64,000 nt of DNA from Vibrio harveyi NBRC 15634 = ATCC 14126 = KCTC 12724 (GCF_001591145.1 NZ_BCUF01000013.1:1-64000), one strand, 5' to 3'. Counted from the first letter of the stretch, positions 10,576 through 24,400 are shown. Translations and numbers: made by a program. Notes: generated from the letters alone by a model not told the origin.

Positions 10576-11400
10576 TTAGCGTTTTTGCCGAACGCTTTCA
10601 AAGTGTTCACACACCTCTGTGATCGCGTTTAAGGTTCTTGGGGTCGGGCGGTTGATCCAATCGGAATTAAGTGACCAAACATGACCATTTTTTAATGCAG
10701 GGATGTCGCTCTTCCATTCTGCCCACATTCCATCATTACTCATGGCATGGCGAGAGGTAAACAGTACTTCAGGCTGGCGAGTAATCACTTGCTCGATGCT
10801 GACTTGTGGGTAAGGGGCACTGCCTTTGGCAAAGATATTTTCACCACCACAGAAGGTGAAGACTTCACTTGGCCAGTTCTTGCCCGCAACGGTGATGATC
10901 GGTTTTTCACTCAACTGATAGAAGTAGCTAACTTTATCTTCGGTATTGTACTTTTCTTTTAACGCTTCTAACTGTGCACGAAAATCTTCAGCGGCTTTTT
11001 GTCCTACTTCCGGCTTCTCACTGTATCGGCTGAGTTGTTCAATATTCTTGGCAATATCCTCTAACGTTCCTGTTGTTGAGTAGTAAATCGGAATGCCAAA
11101 CTGCTTGAGTTTATCAAGTTCTTTGGCTGGATTACCTGCAGGCCAAGCGATAACTAAATCGGGTTGAAGGGCGATGATGCGTTCGAGTTTAATGCCTTGA
11201 TAGTTTGATACTTTTTCTAGGTCTTTGGCTTGCTCGGGGTAGTCACTCATCTCACTGACCGCAATCAGCTTGTCTCCAAGACCAGCTGCATAGGCGATTT
11301 CTGTTGCATGTGGCGCTAAGCTGATGACTCGTTGAACAGGTTCATTGGCAAAAGAAACAGCAGAGAAGATAAGAGGAAGGGCAAAGCAAAGTTTTTTCAT
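10576..11400 (-). CDS. btuF: Vitamin B12 ABC transporter substrate-binding protein BtuF
   Basis: BtuF is the periplasmic cobalamin-binding protein that delivers B12 to BtuCD. From ATG 11400 the 274-residue product starts with a clear signal peptide (MKKLCFALPLIFSAVSFA, cleavage after Ala) and continues with the family motif RVISLAPHATEIAYAAG. AAGGA lies five bases upstream of this ATG. The start overlaps the cobD stop (ATGATG containing TGA), so the two are translationally coupled. A longer open frame into cobD is not needed. BtuC and BtuD are not in the window. Confidence 0.93.
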   Translation of the reverse strand: MKKLCFALPLIFSAVSFANEPVQRVISLAPHATEIAYAAGLGDKLIAVSEMSDYPEQAKDLEKVSNYQGIKLERIIALQPDLVIAWPAGNPAKELDKLKQFGIPIYYSTTGTLEDIAKNIEQLSRYSEKPEVGQKAAEDFRAQLEALKEKYNTEDKVSYFYQLSEKPIITVAGKNWPSEVFTFCGGENIFAKGSAPYPQVSIEQVITRQPEVLFTSRHAMSNDGMWAEWKSDIPALKNGHVWSLNSDWINRPTPRTLNAITEVCEHFESVRQKR

Positions 11401-12353
11401 CATAGTCCTTGATAAATGAATCCGAGAATTAGGCTTTGGATAACTATCCAAGCAAAGATACGCCAAACTATCAGTGTTTGGATTTGCGCTAGATGAATGG
11501 CTGATGGTGCAATACGCCCCCCAAGTTTTGCACGTTCGGCTCGCAGTCCTTGATACAAAGCTGGACCACCAAGTGACAATTGAAGCTTGTTACCAATCGA
11601 GCACAACAACCATGCCGGTCCAGGAAGCGGCCAAGATTTCGCTTGTTGAAGCATAGCAGTTGAAACGCTTGATACGTTTTTACCCGCACCAATAAACATC
11701 GCGAATAAGCGTAATGGAATGATTTCTAGGACCGCCGTTAATTGAATAACTGGTTTGCCAAATGGTGAATATTGACGTCGACTAGGAGACCATGCTCGAG
11801 CTAACTCAGCAGTAAGACGATACATCAACGCGCCAATTCCACCAGTTACTCCATACCAAAACAGCACACACACTACGTTACGTCCGTAACCCATGATGAT
11901 GGTTTCTGCTCCAGCTTTACCAATGCCTAGTAGCGATAAGCTCTCTGTATCGCGGTTCAGGTAAGGCTTGAGTAGTGCTCGGCATTGTACTTTATTCTCA
12001 TTCGACATTGCGGTGACGAGTTGTTTAGCAAGTGATTCATTGTTTCGCCAGTCAAGAGCAATCAGCAGTAATGCCAGCTCAAATAGCGGCGCTTGCCAAA
12101 CTAAAGGCTTCATCGCGAGCAGTAATATCAAGCAAGGCACAAGCATAAGAAGAAGAGCGAGTCCGCCAGAGATGATACTTTGCGAGTAGTTGTGGTTGTT
12201 ATTGACCTTGTTAGCCAGTTGCTCGGCGAATTTATGCCAAAGCGTCACTGGATGCGCAGCGTGCGGTATGGGGAGCAGGAGATGGAATAATAATGCGCCC
12301 CACATGACGAGGAGCGCACCATTGGCATAAAACTGCTGAAAGGTTTCTTCCAT
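11400..12353 (-). CDS. cobD: Cobalamin biosynthesis protein CobD/CbiB
   Basis: This 317-residue multi-pass membrane protein is of the CobD/CbiB type, which joins aminopropanol (phosphate) to adenosylcobyric acid to make adenosylcobinamide (phosphate). Family traits are LLGIGKAGAETIIMGYGRN in the middle and the late SWPLPGPAWLLCSIGNKLQLSLGGPALY. Next to btuF it fits corrinoid salvage and uptake rather than full synthesis. The stop codon overlaps the btuF start, and 14 bases separate its start from the end of mtnN. Some Vibrio copies diverge from enzymatically tested members, so activity is inferred. Confidence 0.87.
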   Translation of the reverse strand: MEETFQQFYANGALLVMWGALLFHLLLPIPHAAHPVTLWHKFAEQLANKVNNNHNYSQSIISGGLALLLMLVPCLILLLAMKPLVWQAPLFELALLLIALDWRNNESLAKQLVTAMSNENKVQCRALLKPYLNRDTESLSLLGIGKAGAETIIMGYGRNVVCVLFWYGVTGGIGALMYRLTAELARAWSPSRRQYSPFGKPVIQLTAVLEIIPLRLFAMFIGAGKNVSSVSTAMLQQAKSWPLPGPAWLLCSIGNKLQLSLGGPALYQGLRAERAKLGGRIAPSAIHLAQIQTLIVWRIFAWIVIQSLILGFIYQGL

Positions 12354-12367
12354 GAAATTCGACAGAC

Positions 12368-13063
12368 TTACTTAGTCAGTTCCAACATTTTGAATACCAT
12401 TTCTGAAGAGCTTTTCGCCGCTAGCGGTAAGAACTCTTCGAAGCTCATTGGTGATTCTTTGTCTGCTACGTCAGAGATAGCGCGCACAACAACAAACGGC
12501 GTGTTGAATTGGTGACAAGTTTGAGCGATAGCAGATGCTTCCATTTCTACAGCGATAACTGAAGGGAAGTGTTTACGGATAAACTCTTGGCGTTCTGCCG
12601 TGCAAACAAACGCATCACCAGTACAGATCAGACCGCGAACTGCGTGAGTGTTTTCCATTTGAGCCAGTGCTTTTTCAGCAAGGTCCATTAGCTTCTCATC
12701 TGCTTTGAATGCCGCTGGTTGACCTGCCATTTGCCCCATTTCGTAGCCAAACGCGGTTACGTCTGCATCGTGGTGACGAACTTCTGTTGAGATAACAACG
12801 TCGCCTAGGTTTAGGCTTGAGTCGAAACCGCCCGCAGAGCCAGTGTTGATAACCACATCTGGTTGGTATTCGTCTAGCAGAATGGTTGTACCAACTGCTG
12901 CTGCTACTTTACCGATGCCAGATTGAAGCAGTACCACATCAACGTCGTTAATCTGACCAGAGAAAAACGTGCAACCTGCTTTGTTCACTGTTTGGCAGTT
13001 TGTCATTGCTTCTTTCAGGATGGTGACTTCTTGTTCCATCGCACCGATGATACCAACTTTCAT
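12368..13063 (-). CDS. mtnN: 5'-methylthioadenosine/S-adenosylhomocysteine nucleosidase
   Basis: This 231-residue enzyme cleaves the glycosidic bond of MTA and S-adenosylhomocysteine; in vibrios it also feeds LuxS with S-ribosylhomocysteine for AI-2. The N-terminus [13 protein letters not shown] carries the catalytic Glu12, and the late [10 protein letters not shown] carries the catalytic Asp. The start is set at ATG 13063 with GAGAG upstream, because the 15 extra residues of the longer frame do not belong to the family. The following cobD begins 14 bases later, suggesting one transcript mtnN-cobD-btuF. Confidence 0.96.
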   Translation of the reverse strand: MKVGIIGAMEQEVTILKEAMTNCQTVNKAGCTFFSGQINDVDVVLLQSGIGKVAAAVGTTILLDEYQPDVVINTGSAGGFDSSLNLGDVVISTEVRHHDADVTAFGYEMGQMAGQPAAFKADEKLMDLAEKALAQMENTHAVRGLICTGDAFVCTAERQEFIRKHFPSVIAVEMEASAIAQTCHQFNTPFVVVRAISDVADKESPMSFEEFLPLAAKSSSEMVFKMLELTK

Positions 13064-13128
13064 AACACTCTCTTTCGATAAAAATTTAAGTTGGCGAGAG
13101 TATACCACTCTGCACCAATATGTGGTCG

Positions 13129-13557
13129 TTATTTGATTAACTCAGCATTCACCAGCAGTGAACGTAATTGTTCAGCACGCTTACGGTTCACGCCAAAGTC
13201 TGAATAGCCAACACGAGATTCTGAGCGAACAATTAGCTGATCGCCTTCTACCTTAAGTTCTAAATCGTCCACAAAGCGCATGATTTTAGATGTGCACTCT
13301 ACGCGTATGTAGTTGCCTTCTTTCACCGCTGTTTTCGCACCTGGCAGTTCAAGCGCAATTTGCTCAATAGCATCGATGTTCGCTGAATCAGTCAGGGTGA
13401 ATGGCGTTAGGTTGTATTCTGCACGCGTATCTTGAGTGGAGACGCAGTTTGGTTTGTCACCACAAGGTGATTGAGAACGATCCGTCATGGTTGTGACTCC
13501 TTGGCTACAAGCGGTTAAGCCGAGCAAAGTGATGGAAAGGAGAGCGGCTTTTTTCAT
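13129..13557 (-). CDS. DUF1499 lipoprotein
   Basis: This 142-residue protein has a lipoprotein signal (LLGLTAC, modified Cys at residue 17) and a DUF1499 domain recognised by [12 protein letters not shown]. The function of DUF1499 is unknown. The residue after the Cys is Ser, so outer-membrane sorting is expected. It lies 65 bases upstream of mtnN on the same strand and has an intrinsic terminator behind it on its upstream side, so it probably starts its own transcript. Confidence 0.85.
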   Translation of the reverse strand: MKKAALLSITLLGLTACSQGVTTMTDRSQSPCGDKPNCVSTQDTRAEYNLTPFTLTDSANIDAIEQIALELPGAKTAVKEGNYIRVECTSKIMRFVDDLELKVEGDQLIVRSESRVGYSDFGVNRKRAEQLRSLLVNAELIK

Positions 13558-13603
13558 TGTATTTACTCTTATAATTTTGCTTCTAATTATATGGATACAA
13601 AAG

Positions 13604-13632
13604 AAAAAGGATCCAATAATAGGATCCTTTTT
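13604..13632 (-). terminator. Terminator of the first gltBD operon
   Basis: An eleven-base stem (AAAAAGGATCC / GGATCCTTTTT) with a seven-base loop lies 17 bases downstream of the gltD stop on the minus strand. It is symmetrical enough to work in both directions. Confidence 0.88.
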
Positions 13633-13648
13633 GTGATGTTAGCTGTGA

Positions 13649-15064
<1,416 letters not shown>

Positions 15065-15081
15065 TCAAACATCCTCCATGA

Positions 15082-18000
15082 TTACTGGGCTTGAACGCGC
15101 AGTTCTGCGGCACTGCGACTCTGGTGACCAAGTAGCGTGCGCAAGTCCGCCGCTTGTGGTTTCACCAAGTAGAACTTTGGAATCCATTCATCAAAGTTCG
15201 CCAAGATATCTTCTGCGTGGCTAGAGCCGGTTTCTTCGAGATGTTCGGCAATCAGACCACGCAAGTGCTCTTGGTGGATGTAGAGATCTGACAGAGATAT
15301 CGCTTCAACCGATTCGTTGTTCACGCGACCTTGGAAGTCTTGGTTCTCATCCAATACGTATGCAAACCCGCCGGTCATGCCTGCGCCGAAGTTCACGCCA
15401 GTCGCGCCTAGAATGGCAACAATACCACCGGTCATGTACTCACAAGCGTTATCACCTGCGCCTTCAATGACGGCAATCGTACCTGAGTTACGTACGCCGA
15501 AACGCTCACCTGCTTTACCTGCCGCAAACAGTTTACCGCCGGTCGCACCGTACAGACAGGTGTTACCAATGATGGTTGCTTCATTACACTTAAATGCAGT
15601 GCCAAGGTGAGGTTTGATAACCACCTTACCGCCAGCCATGCCTTTACCTACGTAGTCGTTGGCATCACCAGTGAGGTAAAGCTCTACGCCACCTGCGTTC
15701 CAAACGCCAAATGACTGACCAGCGGTGCCATCCAAATGCAGTTTGATTGGCGTTGCCGCCATGCCTTGGTTGCCGTAACGCTGAGCGATTTCACCCGATA
15801 GGCGAGCACCCACTGAACGGTCGGTGTTGATCACGTTATAGAAGAAGCTAGCAGATTGACGTTTCTCAACCGCTTGCAGCGCGTCTTCAATGATCTTGTT
15901 GTTTAGCTCTGCTTTATCAAATGGTGTATTTGGCTGTGTCCAGTAAAGAGGGTGTCCTTCTGGAGAGACTGGTGCCTCAAGGATATTCGATAAATCCAGC
16001 TTGGTTTGTTTTGCTGTCAGACCTTCAACGGTCTCCAATAAATCGGTACGACCGATCAAGTCAGTTAGTTTTTCAACACCAAGTTCAGAGAGTAATCCGC
16101 GTACTTCGTCCGCCAGACCAATGAAGTAGTTCATCACCATTTCCGGAAGACCTTTGAAGTACTCTTTACGCAGCGTCTCGTCTTGAGTTGCAACGCCAGT
16201 AGCACAGTTGTTGAGGTGACAAATACGTAGGAACTTACAACCCATTGCCACCATTGGCGCAGTACCAAAACCGAAGCTTTCGGCACCGAGAATTGCCGCT
16301 TTCACCACGTCCAGACCGGTTTTTAGACCACCATCTACCTGTAGACGAATCTTATGACGTAGACCATTAGCAACCAGTGCTTGTTGTGTCTCTGCCAGTC
16401 CTAATTCCCAAGGGCTACCTGCGTATTTCACTGAGGTTAGTGGGCTTGCTGCAGTACCACCGTCGTAGCCCGAGATGGTAATGAGATCAGCGTAAGCTTT
16501 CGCGACACCTGTTGCGATGGTGCCGACACCTGGCTCAGAAACTAACTTCACCGAAACCAATGCGTTTGGATTGACTTGTTTTAGGTCGAAGATCAGCTGG
16601 GCTAAGTCTTCAATCGAATAAATATCGTGGTGTGGAGGAGGGGAGATCAGAGTCACCCCCTGTACCGAATAACGCAGTTTTGCGATTTCTGCGGTGACTT
16701 TGTGTCCCGGTAACTGACCACCTTCACCCGGCTTCGCACCCTGTGCGACCTTGATCTGCAGTACGTCCGCATTGGTTAGATAGTGAGGCGTAACCCCAAA
16801 TCGCCCGGAAGCAATCTGCTTGATGCGTGAGTTACGCTCTGTACCGAAGCGACGTGGATCTTCACCACCTTCACCTGAGTTAGAGTAGCCTCCGAGACGG
16901 TTCATCGCTGTTGCAAGTGCTTCGTGTGCTTCTGGGCTAAGTGCACCAATGGACATTGCCGCCGAGTCAAAACGTTTGAAGAGTTCTGTGCTTGGCTCGA
17001 TTTGCTCAAGTGGTAATGGGGAATCTGATTTTTTCAGCGCCATTAAGTCACGTAGCATGGCAACAGGACGTTGGTTCACCTGTTTAGCAAAGCTCTGATA
17101 ATCGTTGCTTTCGCCTGATTTCACCGCAGTTTGCAGTGTGCCAACCACGTCTGGATTGTAGGCGTGATATTCACCACCGTGGACATATTTCAATAAACCA
17201 CCATGCTCGATGGCTTTACGTTTCGCCCAAGCTTTGCGAGAAAGGTTGTACAAGTCTTGTTGGAAGTCGTCGAAATTTGCGCCTTCAATACGAGTTGTTA
17301 CACCTTTAAAGCACAAATCGACCACTTCTTGGCTCAAGCCAACTGCTTCAAACAGTTGCGAGCAACGGTAAGAGGCGATGGTAGAAATACCCATTTTCGA
17401 CATGATCTTGTACAGACCTTTATTAATGCCGTATTGGTAGTTTTGCATCACATCGCGATAGTCTTTTTCTAGCGCTTTATCATCAATGAGTTTACCTAGC
17501 GCTTCATAAGCAAGGTATGGGTAAACGGCAGTGGCACCAAATCCAAGCAAGACGGCAAATTGGTGTGGGTCACGTGCCGTGGCTGTTTCAACAACAATGT
17601 TGGCATCACAACGTAAGTTCGCATCGATCAGGCGAGTTTGAACGGCACCGACCGCCATTGCCGCAGGAATTGGCAGTTTGCCTTTGACTAAAGCACGATC
17701 CGAAAGCACCACTAGCACAGTGCCTTCACGCACCACGTGTTCTGCTTGCTCACACAGATCATTAATGGCTTGTTTAAGATCTTTCTGTTGTGGATCGTAG
17801 TTGATATCGAGAATGGTATTACGATAGTAATTGTCTCCAAGTTCGAGTAATTGCTGCATGTCTGAGTAAAGTAACACTGGTGAATCGAAGGTTACTCGGT
17901 GCGCGTGTCCATCAGTTTCACAGAAGACATTCATCTCTTGACCGATGCTGGTTGCTAGTGACATCACGTGTTTTTCACGCAGTGGATCGATCGGCGGGTT

Positions 18001-19545
18001 GGTTACCTGCGCGAACTTCTGACGGAAATAGTCAGTCACCAAGCGCTCTTTAGAGGATAAGACGGCCATCGGGGTGTCATCACCCATAGAGCCGACCGCT
18101 TCTTGTCCCATGTCACCGAGAACGCGCAACACCTGATCGACTTCTTCGTTGCTCATGGCGAATTGCTTTTGGTAAGTCTTAAGCAAGTCTTCATCAAAGC
18201 TGCGCTCGCCAACTTGCTCTTCTGGTAATTGAGCAAAAGGCGTGAGTTTGCGAACGTTGTTTTCCATCCATTCGCGATAAGGGTGGCGAGATTTCAGATC
18301 GTTATCGATCTCACTTGATTGCCATAGTTTGCCTTTGCGAGTATCGACAACCAGCAGTTCGCCAGGACCAACACGCCCTTTTTCGGCAACCTCATCCGGA
18401 GCGTAATCCCAAATACCGATCTCTGATGCTAGAGTGATCAGCCTGTCTTTAGTTATCACATAACGTGCAGGACGCAGACCATTACGATCTAAGTTACATG
18501 CGGCGTATCGACCATCGGACAGAACAATACCTGCCGGGCCATCCCATGGTTCCATGTGTTTGGAGTTGAAGTCGTAAAATGCTCGCAGATCTGGGTCCAT
18601 ATCTGGGTGGTTTTGCCATGCTGGTGGCACAAGCATGCGCATGGCACGGAAGATATCCATACCGCCTGCTAAAAAGAGATCCAACATATTATCCAAGCTG
18701 GAAGAGTCAGAGCCTGTCTCGTTCACAAATGGTGCGGCAGTTTGAAGATCTGGCAACAGTGGCGATGAAAACTTGTAAGCACGAGCTCGCGCCCATTGGC
18801 GGTTACCTTCAATGGTATTGATCTCACCATTATGAGCGAGGTAACGGAACGGTTGAGCCAGAGGCCAACGAGGTTGAGTATTGGTTGAAAAACGCTGGTG
18901 GAACAGGCAGATAGCAGATTCCATGCGTAGATCAGCAAGATCAAGATAGAAGCGCGGTAAGTCCGCAGGCATGCACAAACCTTTGTACACCAGAACTTGC
19001 GTTGACAAGCTACAGATGTAGAAGTCAGGATCTTCTGTAATTTGTTTCTCGATGCGACGGCGTGCGATATAGAGGCGACGTTCGATGTCACGCTCGCGCC
19101 AACCTGCTGGTGCAGAGATAAAGACTTGTTGAATGTCTGGAAGTGAATCAGCAGCGATCGGACCGAGTACTTCTGAATTAGTTGGAACTTCACGCCAGCC
19201 TGCTACGGTTAAGGTCTCTTGAGCCAGTTCTTTGTTTACGATGTCTTTGGTGAGTTGAGCTTTCACCGGATCTTGGTTAAAGAAAATCATCCCCACGGCG
19301 TATTGCTTGCCAAGGTTGAATCCATTTTCTTCGGCGATAAGGCGTAAATAGGAATCGGGCTTTTGTAGAAGAAGACCACAACCATCACCGGTTTTTCCAT
19401 CGGCGGCGATGCCACCACGGTGGGTCATGCGATCAAGTGCAGAAATTGCTGTACGTACCAGCTTGTGACTTTGCTCGCCTTCCATGTGCGCGATTAAGCC
19501 AAATCCACAGTTGTCTTTCTCAAGACTTGGATCATAAAGAGCCAT
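15082..19545 (-). CDS. gltB: Glutamate synthase large subunit GltB (copy 1, E. coli type)
   Basis: This 1487-residue alpha subunit makes two glutamates from glutamine and 2-oxoglutarate. The N-terminal amidotransferase nucleophile is Cys13 in [10 protein letters not shown], so the propeptide is only about 12 residues, against 42 in E. coli. The central FMN/synthase region contains [12 protein letters not shown] and [12 protein letters not shown], the 3Fe-4S cysteines lie in [15 protein letters not shown], and the GXGXG beta-helix domain ends in [12 protein letters not shown] exactly as in E. coli. It aligns collinearly with E. coli GltB, unlike the second copy. GGGAG precedes the start. Confidence 0.97.
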   Translation of the reverse strand: MALYDPSLEKDNCGFGLIAHMEGEQSHKLVRTAISALDRMTHRGGIAADGKTGDGCGLLLQKPDSYLRLIAEENGFNLGKQYAVGMIFFNQDPVKAQLTKDIVNKELAQETLTVAGWREVPTNSEVLGPIAADSLPDIQQVFISAPAGWRERDIERRLYIARRRIEKQITEDPDFYICSLSTQVLVYKGLCMPADLPRFYLDLADLRMESAICLFHQRFSTNTQPRWPLAQPFRYLAHNGEINTIEGNRQWARARAYKFSSPLLPDLQTAAPFVNETGSDSSSLDNMLDLFLAGGMDIFRAMRMLVPPAWQNHPDMDPDLRAFYDFNSKHMEPWDGPAGIVLSDGRYAACNLDRNGLRPARYVITKDRLITLASEIGIWDYAPDEVAEKGRVGPGELLVVDTRKGKLWQSSEIDNDLKSRHPYREWMENNVRKLTPFAQLPEEQVGERSFDEDLLKTYQKQFAMSNEEVDQVLRVLGDMGQEAVGSMGDDTPMAVLSSKERLVTDYFRQKFAQVTNPPIDPLREKHVMSLATSIGQEMNVFCETDGHAHRVTFDSPVLLYSDMQQLLELGDNYYRNTILDINYDPQQKDLKQAINDLCEQAEHVVREGTVLVVLSDRALVKGKLPIPAAMAVGAVQTRLIDANLRCDANIVVETATARDPHQFAVLLGFGATAVYPYLAYEALGKLIDDKALEKDYRDVMQNYQYGINKGLYKIMSKMGISTIASYRCSQLFEAVGLSQEVVDLCFKGVTTRIEGANFDDFQQDLYNLSRKAWAKRKAIEHGGLLKYVHGGEYHAYNPDVVGTLQTAVKSGESNDYQSFAKQVNQRPVAMLRDLMALKKSDSPLPLEQIEPSTELFKRFDSAAMSIGALSPEAHEALATAMNRLGGYSNSGEGGEDPRRFGTERNSRIKQIASGRFGVTPHYLTNADVLQIKVAQGAKPGEGGQLPGHKVTAEIAKLRYSVQGVTLISPPPHHDIYSIEDLAQLIFDLKQVNPNALVSVKLVSEPGVGTIATGVAKAYADLITISGYDGGTAASPLTSVKYAGSPWELGLAETQQALVANGLRHKIRLQVDGGLKTGLDVVKAAILGAESFGFGTAPMVAMGCKFLRICHLNNCATGVATQDETLRKEYFKGLPEMVMNYFIGLADEVRGLLSELGVEKLTDLIGRTDLLETVEGLTAKQTKLDLSNILEAPVSPEGHPLYWTQPNTPFDKAELNNKIIEDALQAVEKRQSASFFYNVINTDRSVGARLSGEIAQRYGNQGMAATPIKLHLDGTAGQSFGVWNAGGVELYLTGDANDYVGKGMAGGKVVIKPHLGTAFKCNEATIIGNTCLYGATGGKLFAAGKAGERFGVRNSGTIAVIEGAGDNACEYMTGGIVAILGATGVNFGAGMTGGFAYVLDENQDFQGRVNNESVEAISLSDLYIHQEHLRGLIAEHLEETGSSHAEDILANFDEWIPKFYLVKPQAADLRTLLGHQSRSAAELRVQAQ

Positions 19546-19564
19546 TGCAATTCTCCCTTTGCTT

Positions 19565-19583
19565 ATCTGTCATCCCGACAGAT
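19565..19583 (-). promoter_or_regulatory. Leader hairpin just upstream of gltB copy 1
   Basis: A perfect seven-base inverted repeat (ATCTGTC / GACAGAT) with a five-base loop lies 20-38 bases before the gltB ATG, immediately upstream of the ribosome site. In the transcript it forms a small stem-loop. Its role is unknown. Confidence 0.4.
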
Positions 19584-19642
19584 ATATCAACACTGCTCAA
19601 GTTGATAATGATGACTAACTATGCGTCACTTTCTAAGTTTTA

Positions 19643-19670
19643 TGTATATCTATTCAATAAAATTCGTCAA
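19643..19670 (-). promoter_or_regulatory. Probable promoter of the first gltBD operon
   Basis: On the minus strand a -35 TTGACG (19670-19665) and a -10 TATACA (19648-19643) are 16 bases apart, predicting a leader of about 90 bases. The remaining intergenic DNA to 19860 is AT-rich, with no recognisable gene. Confidence 0.5.
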
Positions 19671-19863
19671 ATATCTTAACAAAAATTGTGTGTTTTATTT
19701 TCACCAACTTCACAAGCTATAGCTTATTGTAAAAAAGGTCAAGTTATTAGTGAATAATCACGTGAATATGCGATTTACCATTTAATTGGCTGAAATAATC
19801 TAATAAATTCAGTTAGATAGAAAAACGATTGTTACAAAAAAGTAACATTTGATTCTGGCAGGA

Positions 19864-19892
19864 ATAAAAAAGACCAGCACAAAATGCTGGTC
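19864..19892 (-). terminator. Terminator of the second gltBD operon
   Basis: An eight-base stem GACCAGCA / TGCTGGTC with a five-base loop is followed on the minus strand by a T-rich run. Between it and the gltD stop lies another hairpin (19934-19959, CCAGCCATC / GATGGCTGG). Together they should insulate the two glutamate synthase operons. Confidence 0.8.
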
Positions 19893-19997
19893 AAAATAAA
19901 AAGGTTGGAAGGAACTGTTTTCTTTCTTTGCTACCAGCCATCGATACTACTGATGGCTGGGTTTAATGCTCAGAAAGAGGAAGTGAGAACACTCCCT

Positions 19998-21467
19998 TTA
20001 CGCAGAAAGCATCAGTGAATCTGCTTTTGCTTCTAGGTTTGTGCCACCCATTAAATAGTCATCGATAGCACGGGCACATTCACGACCTTCGTTGATACAA
20101 CGAACAACCAGAGATTGTCCTGTTCGCATATCACCAGCTGCAAATACGCCTTCTTGGTTTGTAGCAAAACCTTGGGTTGCTACATTACCGCGATCATCGA
20201 GTGCAATATCCAATTGAGCAAGTACACCTGTTGGTTCTGGGTGCAGGAAGCCCATCGCTAGGAATGCCATATCACATGGGATCACTCGCTCACTGCCTTC
20301 TACTTCTTTGAAGCTCGGACGTTCGCCTGATTTCGCATCTTGCCAAACGATGTCAGCTAAACGAAGACCTGTAACTTCACCCTTGTCATTGCCAATGAAC
20401 TCTTTGGTCAGGATGTTCCAGTGACGATCAACACCTTCTTCATGAGAGGTCGAAGTGCGTAGAATCATTGGGTACTGTGGCCATGGCATGTTAGCAGGGC
20501 GCTTCTCTGGTGGAATCGGCATGATTTCAACCTGAGTGATGCTTGCTGCGCCATGACGGTTAGATGTACCCACACAGTCAGAGCCGGTATCACCACCACC
20601 GATCACCACAACATGCTTACCCGCAGCGTGAAGTTCTTCACCCTTAAGATCCATATCATTGGCACGACGGTTGTTTTGACCTAGGAACTCCATTGCAAAA
20701 TGGACGCCTTTTAGTTCACGACCCGGAACGGGCAAATCACGTGGAACAGTTGAGCCACCAGTCAGCAGAACCACATCGAATTCTTGACGTAGTTGCTGAG
20801 CATTCACATTGACACCAACGTGTTGATTTACTTTGAATTCGATACCCGCTTCTGCCATCAAGTTGATTTTGCGGTCAATCACATCCATACCCAGTTTGAA
20901 GTCTGGGATACCAAAACGCAGTAGACCACCCACTTTCTCGTCTCGCTCGAATACAGTCACAGTATGACCAGCGCTATTTAGCTGCTCGGCAGCCGCAAGA
21001 CCTGCAGGGCCTGAACCGATGATCGCAACAGTTTTGCCTGTGCGAGAGCGTGGTATTTTTGGTTTGGCGTACCCTTCTCGATATGCCGTTTCTACGATGG
21101 TTTTCTCGATATTACAGATAGTGATCGGGTCTTGGTTGATGCCAAGTACACAAGCACTTTCACATGGTGCTGGGCAAACACGACCAGTAAACTCAGGGAA
21201 GTTATTAGTCGAGCTTAGAATGTTCCATGCTTCTTCCCAGCTATCACGATAAACTGCGTCATTAAACTCTGGGATGATGTTACCGATAGGGCAGCCGTTA
21301 TGACAAAACGGCACACCACAATCCATACAACGAGAAGCCTGAGTATTGATCTTGTCACCAAACTCCTCGTTCAGAACAAACTCTTTGTTGTTCTTGATGC
21401 GTTCAGTTGGGTCGATCTTCTGTGGTAGTTCACGACCATGCTCTAAAAATCCAGTAGGCTTACCCAT
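19998..21467 (-). CDS. gltD: Glutamate synthase small subunit GltD (copy 2)
   Basis: This is a second, divergent GOGAT beta subunit of 489 residues. It starts MGKPTGFLEHGRE, a hallmark of the longer actinobacterial/Bacillus-like subgroup, and has cysteine clusters CMDCGVPFCHNGC and CPAPCESAC, FAD motif [17 protein letters not shown] and NADPH motif VVVIGGGDTGSDC. Its ATG overlaps the stop of gltB copy 2 by one base (TAATG), which implies translational coupling. It is clearly a paralogue and not a recent duplicate of copy 1. Confidence 0.95.
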   Translation of the reverse strand: MGKPTGFLEHGRELPQKIDPTERIKNNKEFVLNEEFGDKINTQASRCMDCGVPFCHNGCPIGNIIPEFNDAVYRDSWEEAWNILSSTNNFPEFTGRVCPAPCESACVLGINQDPITICNIEKTIVETAYREGYAKPKIPRSRTGKTVAIIGSGPAGLAAAEQLNSAGHTVTVFERDEKVGGLLRFGIPDFKLGMDVIDRKINLMAEAGIEFKVNQHVGVNVNAQQLRQEFDVVLLTGGSTVPRDLPVPGRELKGVHFAMEFLGQNNRRANDMDLKGEELHAAGKHVVVIGGGDTGSDCVGTSNRHGAASITQVEIMPIPPEKRPANMPWPQYPMILRTSTSHEEGVDRHWNILTKEFIGNDKGEVTGLRLADIVWQDAKSGERPSFKEVEGSERVIPCDMAFLAMGFLHPEPTGVLAQLDIALDDRGNVATQGFATNQEGVFAAGDMRTGQSLVVRCINEGRECARAIDDYLMGGTNLEAKADSLMLSA

Positions 21468-24400
21468 TATACGGCCTCCGCTTGAGTTTCGTTTCCTTGA
21501 GACTGTGCTTCAGCTTTACGCTTTTGAAGAACCGCTTTGTAATCACGCGGCATCACTTTAACCATAGAGGCTAGGCTAGCTTCAAAATTGTCTAGGAAAG
21601 ACTGAGCGACTTCACTTCCTGTGAATTGAACATGCTTAGTTAGCATGTCGAGTAATAGATCTCTGTCTTCTTGCTCGATCGGATCTAGGTCTACTAGCTC
21701 TGGGTTCAGTTTTGGCTCAAAGTCACCTGATTTATCCCATACGTAAGCCACACCGCCGCTCATACCTGCAGCAAAGTTACGACCTGTTGAGCCAAGGATA
21801 ATTGCAGCACCACCAGTCATGTATTCACAACCGTGATCACCAACGCCTTCTACTACTACTTTTGCGCCTGAGTTACGAACACAGAAACGTTCGCCAGCCA
21901 TACCGCGAATGAAAGACTCACCCGAAGTTGCACCGTAGAAACACACGTTACCAACCACGATGTTGTCTTCCGCGACAATGCTTGATTTTGCATCTGGGTA
22001 AAGTACTAAGGTACCGCCAGATAAGCCTTTACCCCAGTAGTCGTTCGCATCGCCTTCTACTTCGAACTTCACGCCCTTAGCTAGGAATGCACCGAATGAT
22101 TGACCCGCGGAACCTTTGAACTTCACGTTCATTGGCTGAGGTAGACCGGCATCTTTATACACTTTCGAGATTTCGTTCGACAACATGGTACCTGCAGAGC
22201 GGTCCGTGTTGACGATAGGGAACTCGGCATTCACCGCTTCGCCTTTCTCGAGTGCAGGAATCGCTGCTTGAATCAGCTTACGGTCTAGTACTTCTTCTAG
22301 GTTGTGGTTCTGCTGAGCTTGGTTGAATACACCATCAGCTTCACGTGGTTGCTCAACGTGAAGAACAGGAGACAGATCTAGGTTCTTATATTTCCAGTGA
22401 GAAACGTCTTGGCGAATCTTCAGTTTCTGACCTTGACCGACCATCTCATCGATAGTGCGGAAGCCAAGTTCAGCCATGATTTCACGCAGACCTTGTGCCA
22501 TGTACTGGAAGAAGGTTACGACGTCTTCTACGCGACCATCAAAGCGCTCGCGAAGTGTCTTGTTTTGAGTCGCGATACCAACAGGACAGGTGTTCTTATG
22601 ACACTTACGCATCATGATACAACCTTCAACCACCAATGCTGCGGTTGCCACGCCCCATTCTTCTGCACCGAGTAGTGTTGCCACTGCAAGGTCGCGAGGT
22701 GTCTTCATCTGACCATCCGCTTGAACCACGATACGGTTACGTAGACCGTTCTTCAGTAGTGTTTGGTGCGTTTCTGCCAAGCCAAGTTCCCAAGGAAGAC
22801 CTGTATGACGGATTGAAGACATTGGGGATGCACCTGTACCACCGTCGAAACCTGCGATAAGTACAACGTCCGCTTTCGCTTTCGCTACACCAGAAGCGAT
22901 CGTACCTACGCCAGCTTCTGATACTAGTTTCACGTTTACACGACCTGCGCGGTTCGCATTCTTCAAGTCGTAGATCAGCTGAGCCAAATCTTCGATTGAG
23001 TAGATATCGTGGTGTGGCGGTGGTGAGATAAGACCGACGCCCGGAGTTGAGTGACGTGTTGCACCGATCCAGTCGTCTACTTTATCACCTGGTAGCTGAC
23101 CACCTTCACCTGGTTTCGCACCTTGAGCCATCTTGATTTGCAGCTCATCAGCGTTGGTTAGGTAGTAAGAGGTAACGCCGAAACGACCTGAAGCCACCTG
23201 CTTGATCGCAGAGCGTTCCCAATCGCCGTTGTCTTTGCGCTCGAAACGCATTGGGTCTTCACCACCTTCACCAGAGTTCGATTTCGCGCCAAGGCGGTTC
23301 ATAGCAACAGCCAGTGTGGAGTGTGCTTCGTAAGAAATAGAACCGAATGACATAGCACCGGTCGCGAAGCGTTTCACGATGCTTTCAATTGGCTCGACGT
23401 CGTCGATAGAGATAGAACCTGCTGGGTTCTTAATGAATTCTAGCTGGCTGCGCAGGGTTACCGCGTTGTCGCCTTGCTTATCTACGGCTGTCGCATATTG
23501 CTTGAACTGATCGTAGTTCTTGTTGCGCGTAGACTCTTGCAGTAGAGAAATGGTTTCTGGGTTGAAGAGGTGCTTCTCGCCACGCTGTTTCCATTGGTAA
23601 ACACCGCCTACATCCAGCATTTGAATTGGGATTTCGCGTTGTGGGTAACCGATGCGGTGACGGATAAGTACTTCTTTGGCGATATCATCAAGGGTTAGAC
23701 CTTGGATACGAGAAACCGTACCTGTGAAGTACTTGTCGACCACTGATTTGTGGATACCCAAGGCTTCGAAGATTTGCGCACCGTGGTATGACTGTAGCGT
23801 AGAGATACCCATCTTCGAGAAGATCTTCAGAAGACCGCCATTGATCGCTTTACGGTAGTTGTTGAACAGATCGCGAGGGTTCGCTTCTGGATCCAACTTC
23901 TTCGTACGTTGAAGTTCAATGATGGTTTCAATCACTAGGTAAGGGTTAACCGCATTCGCACCGTAACCAAGTAGTGTTGCAAAGTGGTGCGTTTCACGCG
24001 CATCACCGGTTTCAACCACGATGTCACACTTCGCACGTAGACCCTTGCGGATCAAGTGGTGGTGCACTGCGCCAACTGCTAGCATTGCTGGGATCGCCGC
24101 GTGGTTTGAATTTACTGCACGGTCAGTTAATAGGATGATTGAGTAACCATCGATAACCGCGTCTTCTGCGTATTGGCAGATACGTTTGAGTGCGCGCTCA
24201 AGTTTGCCTTGATCTTCATTGGCTTGGAACACGATATCCAGTGTCTTCGCTTGTAGGTGCTCGTTATCGATCGCACGCAATTTCTCAAGCTCAGAGTTCG
24301 CCAGAACAGGCGATTCCAATTCTACTTTCTGACAGTGAAGTGGTGTTTCAGTCAGAAGGTTTTGGTCTTTACCCAAGTAAGTGTTCAGTGACATAACCAT

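Noticed and set aside
16621..16700. Antisense open frames over gltB, carB and other large genes
   Set aside because: They follow the codon pattern of the real gene on the other strand and lack ribosome sites or domains.
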